Shown here one piece after another: positions 59,190-64,000 of a DNA stretch of 64,000 bases. This stretch comes from Macrotrachela quadricornifera (taxonomy: Eukaryota; Rotifera; Eurotatoria; Philodinida; Philodinidae), in contig JAJEKB010020935.1 in NCBI GenBank assembly GCA_022393335.1, forward strand, positions 1,241,410 through 1,305,409, in the 5' to 3' direction. The notes below the pieces were generated by a model, which saw only the letters and a program-made list of their open reading frames with translations, was not told the origin of the DNA and ran no database searches. A program made the translations under genes and the position numbers. Every line of letters begins with the position of its first letter. Positions within the stretch are counted from its first letter, which is position 1.

Positions 59190-62100
59190 TTAAAAATACT
59201 ACTGAGCTAGAAATCTGCATTATTTTTATCATAAAATGTTTTTCTTGCTATACTCGCTGAGTTCTCTAGTTTCTTTCGATATTCATGTTCTATTCAAGAG
59301 ATTAAAAACATATGTATCTTCTTCTTCTCCGTACTATTGTTTATTGATCAGTACTACAATAAATAATATTAGTGATCTCTTCTGCCATTAGTTTCAATGT
59401 AGTGCTGCCAGACAACGATCAATTTTTCACCTTGAAAAAAAGATATTTTTTTATGTTATTTCATCTAATAAGTTTTTTAAAAGAAAACAGAATTTTTCAC
59501 TTTAGATTGTACAGCTTTTCATGTTGTATCTTTTGATGTATTTTGTTTTCTTAATAAAGTATATTAAAGAATTAAAAAATGAAATACAAAATGTGGCTAT
59601 TGATTATGGTCCATGATAACATATAGAGTCGATAACAACCCATTTTCTCAAAATCGTCCAATTAAATCTGATTTAATCACCAATTTCTTTCGAAAAAACG
59701 ATTAATCACGATTTTCACGATATGGAAAATGTTTCGTCGTATAACAATCGTATTGTACAATTGACAATGGATCGAACAAGATATATCGTCTCACTAAATA
59801 TTATATATATTTGTTATCATATTGAATTTGATACAGATAGGTTGTCTATTTACTAGAATGAATAGTGAATTATTTCTCGATTTAGACCTTCGTCTATCAT
59901 TCTATCGTTGAACTATTGGCTGATATAAAACAGTGAAAACTGCGTTAATTACATCAGTAGTCATACATTGCACTGAAAGTATCGATGAATAATCTCATCA
60001 ATTGCAATAATATTACATCGAATATTTGTTCCTAACACTGATTATTATGCTATTTGATCTCTGCATTGTTATTGATATTTCTGAAATAAGATAAGGTAAA
60101 AGAGTTTTTAACAATCAGATAATTATGGACTTTCGATTGATTTAATATTTCGCCATATCCGATTGTGATTCTTTTAGTTTTTATACTATCAATCCAAAGA
60201 CATTCAACCGTTCTCAGACGATAAGTTCCTTCAATCTTTTCTTTGATATAAAGCTTTTTTTTGACCTTAGACATTCATAATAAACTGTTTGTGAAATAGT
60301 ATTCTCTATATGAATGATTTATTGAAAATGAAACATAATGCAAGAAAAGATACGAGAACAACATCAGAAATTAGTGTTCTGTAATACTAATTAAATGTAA
60401 TTAATTATTTAATGTCTCTATTTGGAACCATCCAATCATCAGAAATTAAAATTTTGCAGACGCTATGTTTTGTTTTCGATTAACAAAGTGAAATATTTTT
60501 GCGGGCATTTTATTTATGTATTATGCTTATATAAGAATAAAAGAATTTGTCGATGAATGTGACTATCGCTGTGAGTCAGGGATGCCGAATCTCTTCCCGA
60601 ACTGTAATGGTATTGCTAGAGAAAAACGGATTATTTGAAGAAAATTTTGATAATTCTGATTTATACATAATCAAAACTTCGACAAATATTTAGTTCATCG
60701 TGCATGTTTCGAAGAAGTTTCAGCAAGTTTTGTATTCGTAGTGTAAGAGTAGATTTGAACAGATACTGGCATAGGGGAGTAACCTGAAAACGAACGTCAG
60801 CAATTCATCTTTACAACAAGAAGAAAGAAATGACTATCTCTATAATCGAATTACATGCATTTTCATAGAAATGTTATAGAGTATATTGTTTTAACAAGTG
60901 CAGATGTAAGCGAGTTTTAAAATTTTTGTTCCTTTACAGCCGAGTAATAATGGAATGAATGTTTAGAGGCATAGGAAAAAGGCTTTTATGGTTCGGATAC
61001 TAGTTTGAAGAATTGTACTCAGTATCGTTCATTTTCTTGGTCAACAGTTTTTTCCTTCTTCTAGACACATGACTGTGTGCTAAAATGTGTTATCTTAATT
61101 ATCCAACTGTTACAAAAAATGTTGACATCATTACTATAAGTCAGTTCTTTATAAAATATTGGCTAAAAATTTTCGAATGAAAATATTCGGTTGGAAAGGA
61201 TTAAGTAATATTTCTAATATGAGGTGCGATTCAACTTATATTTCTTATAAATGCTAGAATCTTGCTCAATTTTATGTCTACTAATATAAAATGCTTACGA
61301 ATATGTCAATTTTATTTCGTACAAAATTCCACACTTGAAGCAAATTGTATAGAAATCATAGTTAAATTCTTTAATGTAATACATATAGTAGACAAAATTA
61401 CTTCAAATAAGTTTATTTCTGTTAGGGAATACTGATAAAACTGATCGATGCTACAGATACGATTAGATTTTTAAATAGTAAAAAAAGTATTCGGATGACT
61501 ACAATAGTTTTCACATCTTTTGAGTTGCACAATAAGAAGAAAAGATAGAATTTATTGATGTCGTCAACGATTAGCTTTTATTCCAAGGACAGAATGACAC
61601 ATTCCAATCTGTTGAAGTTCGGTGAAGTGTGATAGAATTCGCATGAGTATCAAGAATATGCTTTATGGTTGCTTTAAAAATTTGTTTTATTAAGCTCTCT
61701 GTTGAGGGTGTATTCTGAAAAAGTAATGCAACAAGCATTTTCCTCCTGAAAGTTTTCTCAATAATATACCTCATCATCGTTATAGTATGCTGAAAATTTT
61801 TAGTTCAAACGTATGCGTCTCTTTCAATACAATGCATTTGCAAAAACTCATCCATTTAAAGTGAAGCTTTCAGGATATTATAAAAACTATCAAATCTATT
61901 ATTGAAAAAATTTCCGGACAAAAATTTTTTGTCATAGTTTATTTTATTATATTCTGTGATAGATTGATAAACCAGTAGAATCACCATTACTTGAGAAGAA
62001 TTATAGTTTTCAATTTCAAGTTTTCTGCTTGTAAAAATCAGAATCAGATCGAAATCTTCTATTCTTATTTGTAAATTTCATATATATATCATGTCAAATC

Positions 62101-63365
62101 GTTAATATTGACTATATTTGTCAAGTTACAAAGCTTTTACATAATATAAAAATTTACATAGAAAAATAAAATATAATCTTATCTCGTATACGATAAAACT
62201 CTAACTGATATTTCTTATAATATCATTTTGAAAAGTGTTATTAATTAAACTACTCTTGTATATTTTCTCTAATATTTTGATATAACTTCAAAATCATAAC
62301 AAACTAATAGCATACATTTAGTAGAAAGAAAAAACATCGACAATGTTATTAATACAGCTTCAGCTCACCCTTTCATCAATGATGCAAAAATAATCTGCAA
62401 CAAGTATTCATATTTTTCATTTATACATGAATAGTCAACATTTGAATCGCATAAGTATCACTTTCGATATGTTCATTTTTAATATTTTTTGCTTGATCAA
62501 AAATTCTGAATGATTTTTTCTTTAATTTACTAATACAGTATAAGACGTATTTTTAATGTTTGACTAGTAATAGTGTTTAGAATGGCTAAGTTTTTTTTTA
62601 TATAAACAAGTAAATAATCGCCCTGTTTGAGTGCCTAAGTAGTATACAGTGTTCTGTTTACTATACTTAAAGAGAAAACATATGAAGTAATAAAGTCATT
62701 TAAAATAGAAAACTTCACTAGTATCAATACTTAAGAAAAATACGATATGTCTACTATTTTTTATAGAAAGACATGTTTCAGAAAAATTGATGCTGTATTT
62801 TCAAAAGCTTTTCATTGGATACGAATCTGTACTCTATGAATAATGAGCACCGTAGATATTTTTCATTATCATTATTAGTTTATATATTTAAACTGTAATT
62901 TTTTCTTTTATCAATGTTTATCTAATTGTGATAATATACAAGCATTAATTGTTTCTCATAATTGAAACAAGATAAAATATATTGATGGATAAGTGAGGTC
63001 CACTACTATCTTTGTAATAGCATAAAAATCATTGCATATTACTAAAACGTTATTTATAAACCAAATTTTTTTCACAAGTTTCTATTTACATTCATAAAAT
63101 GTACGTAGAGCTCACATTGTATAATTGTTGATGTGAATTTCATTTAAAGAATCTAATCGTGTAAATATTTGTCAAAGAATAGAGAAAAAACGGATAAAAA
63201 AACATTGAGTTATGCATATAGTACTGTCACGTCTGATCTTCTATATGCTTTTATAAGGTATTTTTATTTATTCTTTCGTTTGAGTGACAATATAAAAGGC
63301 ATGCCACATTCAGTTACTAGCAGAACAAATAAGCAGCCTTGGTGATCGATGTAAAATTACAAAAA
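59190..63365. other. Spacer between the two sugar dehydrogenase genes
   Basis: About 4.2 kb, AT-rich. No gene recognised: minus frames at 60050-60274 and 61571-61777 have no family resemblance. The right 400-500 bases match the region upstream of copy 1. Confidence 0.45.
63291..63300 (+). promoter_or_regulatory. Candidate TATA box of dehydrogenase copy 2
   Basis: TATAAAAGGC lies 75 bases before the ATG at 63366, a good match to the eukaryotic TATA consensus in a plausible position. The aligned stretch before copy 1 (around 57720-57745) reads gatagacaagtaatattg and lacks it. Confidence 0.45.
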
Positions 63366-64000
63366 ATGTTTTCACTCGTTGCATTACCTCTCATTTCATC
63401 ACTGTTCTTATTTATAATTTATAAAACAAATGCTACAAATATTACTTTTGTTCCACAATCAATTCTTCTCACACTTAATGATTTGCCAGCACCATATGCT
63501 ACCTCATCGGCTTCTAAAGATGCTAATGTAATAAATGTACCTGAGGATCCTCAACTCTACCTTCATCAAGGATTTACCGTGAAATTATACATGACTGGAC
63601 TTACATCACCACGTTATCTTATTTATACACCTTCAGGAGATATACTTGTTAGTGAATCAGCTATTAATAGAATATCTTGTTTAGTTGATAATAATAATGA
63701 TGGTTATCCAGATGAACGTTTAACATTTGCTGATGCATCTAATGGACTTAATTATCCATATGGTATGGCTTTTAATAATGGATATTTTTATGTTGGAAAT
63801 CGAGACACTACTCGAAGATATTTGTGGACTTCTGGAAGTCGAAATATATCAGGTACAGGAGAAATAATAATGAGTTATGCTCAAAATGGACATTCAACAC
63901 GAACAGTTAGAATTTCTCCAAATGGTGATAAAATGTTTGTGAGTATTGGTTCAGCATCAAATGTTGATATTGAATCATTACCAAGAGCTTCAATTCAACA
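63366..64000 (+). CDS. Secreted glucose/sorbosone-dehydrogenase-like protein, copy 2 (cut by window end)
   Basis: The first 211 codons are visible and open. Nearly identical to copy 1: the same signal peptide with small changes (MFSLVALPLISSLFLFIIYK), then LNDLPAPYATSSASKDANVI, GFTVKLYMTGLTSPRYL, DNNNDGYPDE, LNYPYGMAF and RISPNGDKMFVSIGS. Amino acid changes concentrate in the first 80 residues (for example LPQ to LHQ), while the propeller is almost unchanged. It arose by tandem duplication, and the shared upstream region shows that the promoter was copied too. The sequence continues past the window, so the C-terminal anchor cannot be checked. Confidence 0.85.
   Translation, partial: MFSLVALPLISSLFLFIIYKTNATNITFVPQSILLTLNDLPAPYATSSASKDANVINVPEDPQLYLHQGFTVKLYMTGLTSPRYLIYTPSGDILVSESAINRISCLVDNNNDGYPDERLTFADASNGLNYPYGMAFNNGYFYVGNRDTTRRYLWTSGSRNISGTGEIIMSYAQNGHSTRTVRISPNGDKMFVSIGSASNVDIESLPRASIQ

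Overview
The window looks like AT-rich nuclear DNA of a small metazoan, most probably a bdelloid rotifer. This is inferred from the gene families: type II NHL-repeat membrane proteins, F-box/LRR proteins, PIF1-like helicase remnants and sorbosone-dehydrogenase-like genes. Introns are short and AT-rich with clear gt...ag ends, intergenic DNA is long, and decayed transposons are common. No bacterial operons, rRNA, confident tRNA or CRISPR were seen. A 10-base N run at 39472-39481 marks an assembly gap.

Layout. 0-2 kb: a foldback element, then a broken PIF1/Helitron-type helicase. 2.7-6.3 kb (+): an F-box/leucine-rich-repeat gene in which every repeat is its own 84-bp exon. 10.0-12.0 kb (+): a three-exon LRAT-domain gene with a Ser where the family has its catalytic Cys. 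16.4-26.8 kb (-): an NHL beta-propeller membrane protein whose introns hold four terminal-inverted-repeat elements. 30.0-32.5 kb (+): a dead RTE-type LINE, itself hit by a hAT-like element and a poly-C/poly-G-ended element. 33.3-34.8 kb (-): a decayed LRR-type gene. 35.1-47.8 kb (-): a stand-alone META/HslJ-like gene followed by a tandem array of four two-exon genes joining a SPRY-like domain to a META/HslJ-like domain. 48.5-50.2 kb (+): remnants of an F-box gene. 51.2-56.6 kb (+): a second NHL membrane protein, whose Thr/Ser stalk is assembled from very small symmetric exons. 57.8-59.2 kb and 63.4 kb to the window end (+): two tandem, intronless, secreted glucose/sorbosone-dehydrogenase-like genes.

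Themes. Several genes grew by duplication: LRR exons, mucin microexons, the SPRY-META array with a copied flank, and the sugar dehydrogenase pair. Inverted-repeat elements of many kinds lie in introns and spacers. The two NHL proteins and the dehydrogenases are predicted to be at the cell surface or secreted. The F-box and SPRY-META proteins lack signal peptides and are probably intracellular. Exon models were built by eye from splice signals, reading phase and family similarity; no database search or transcript evidence was available.
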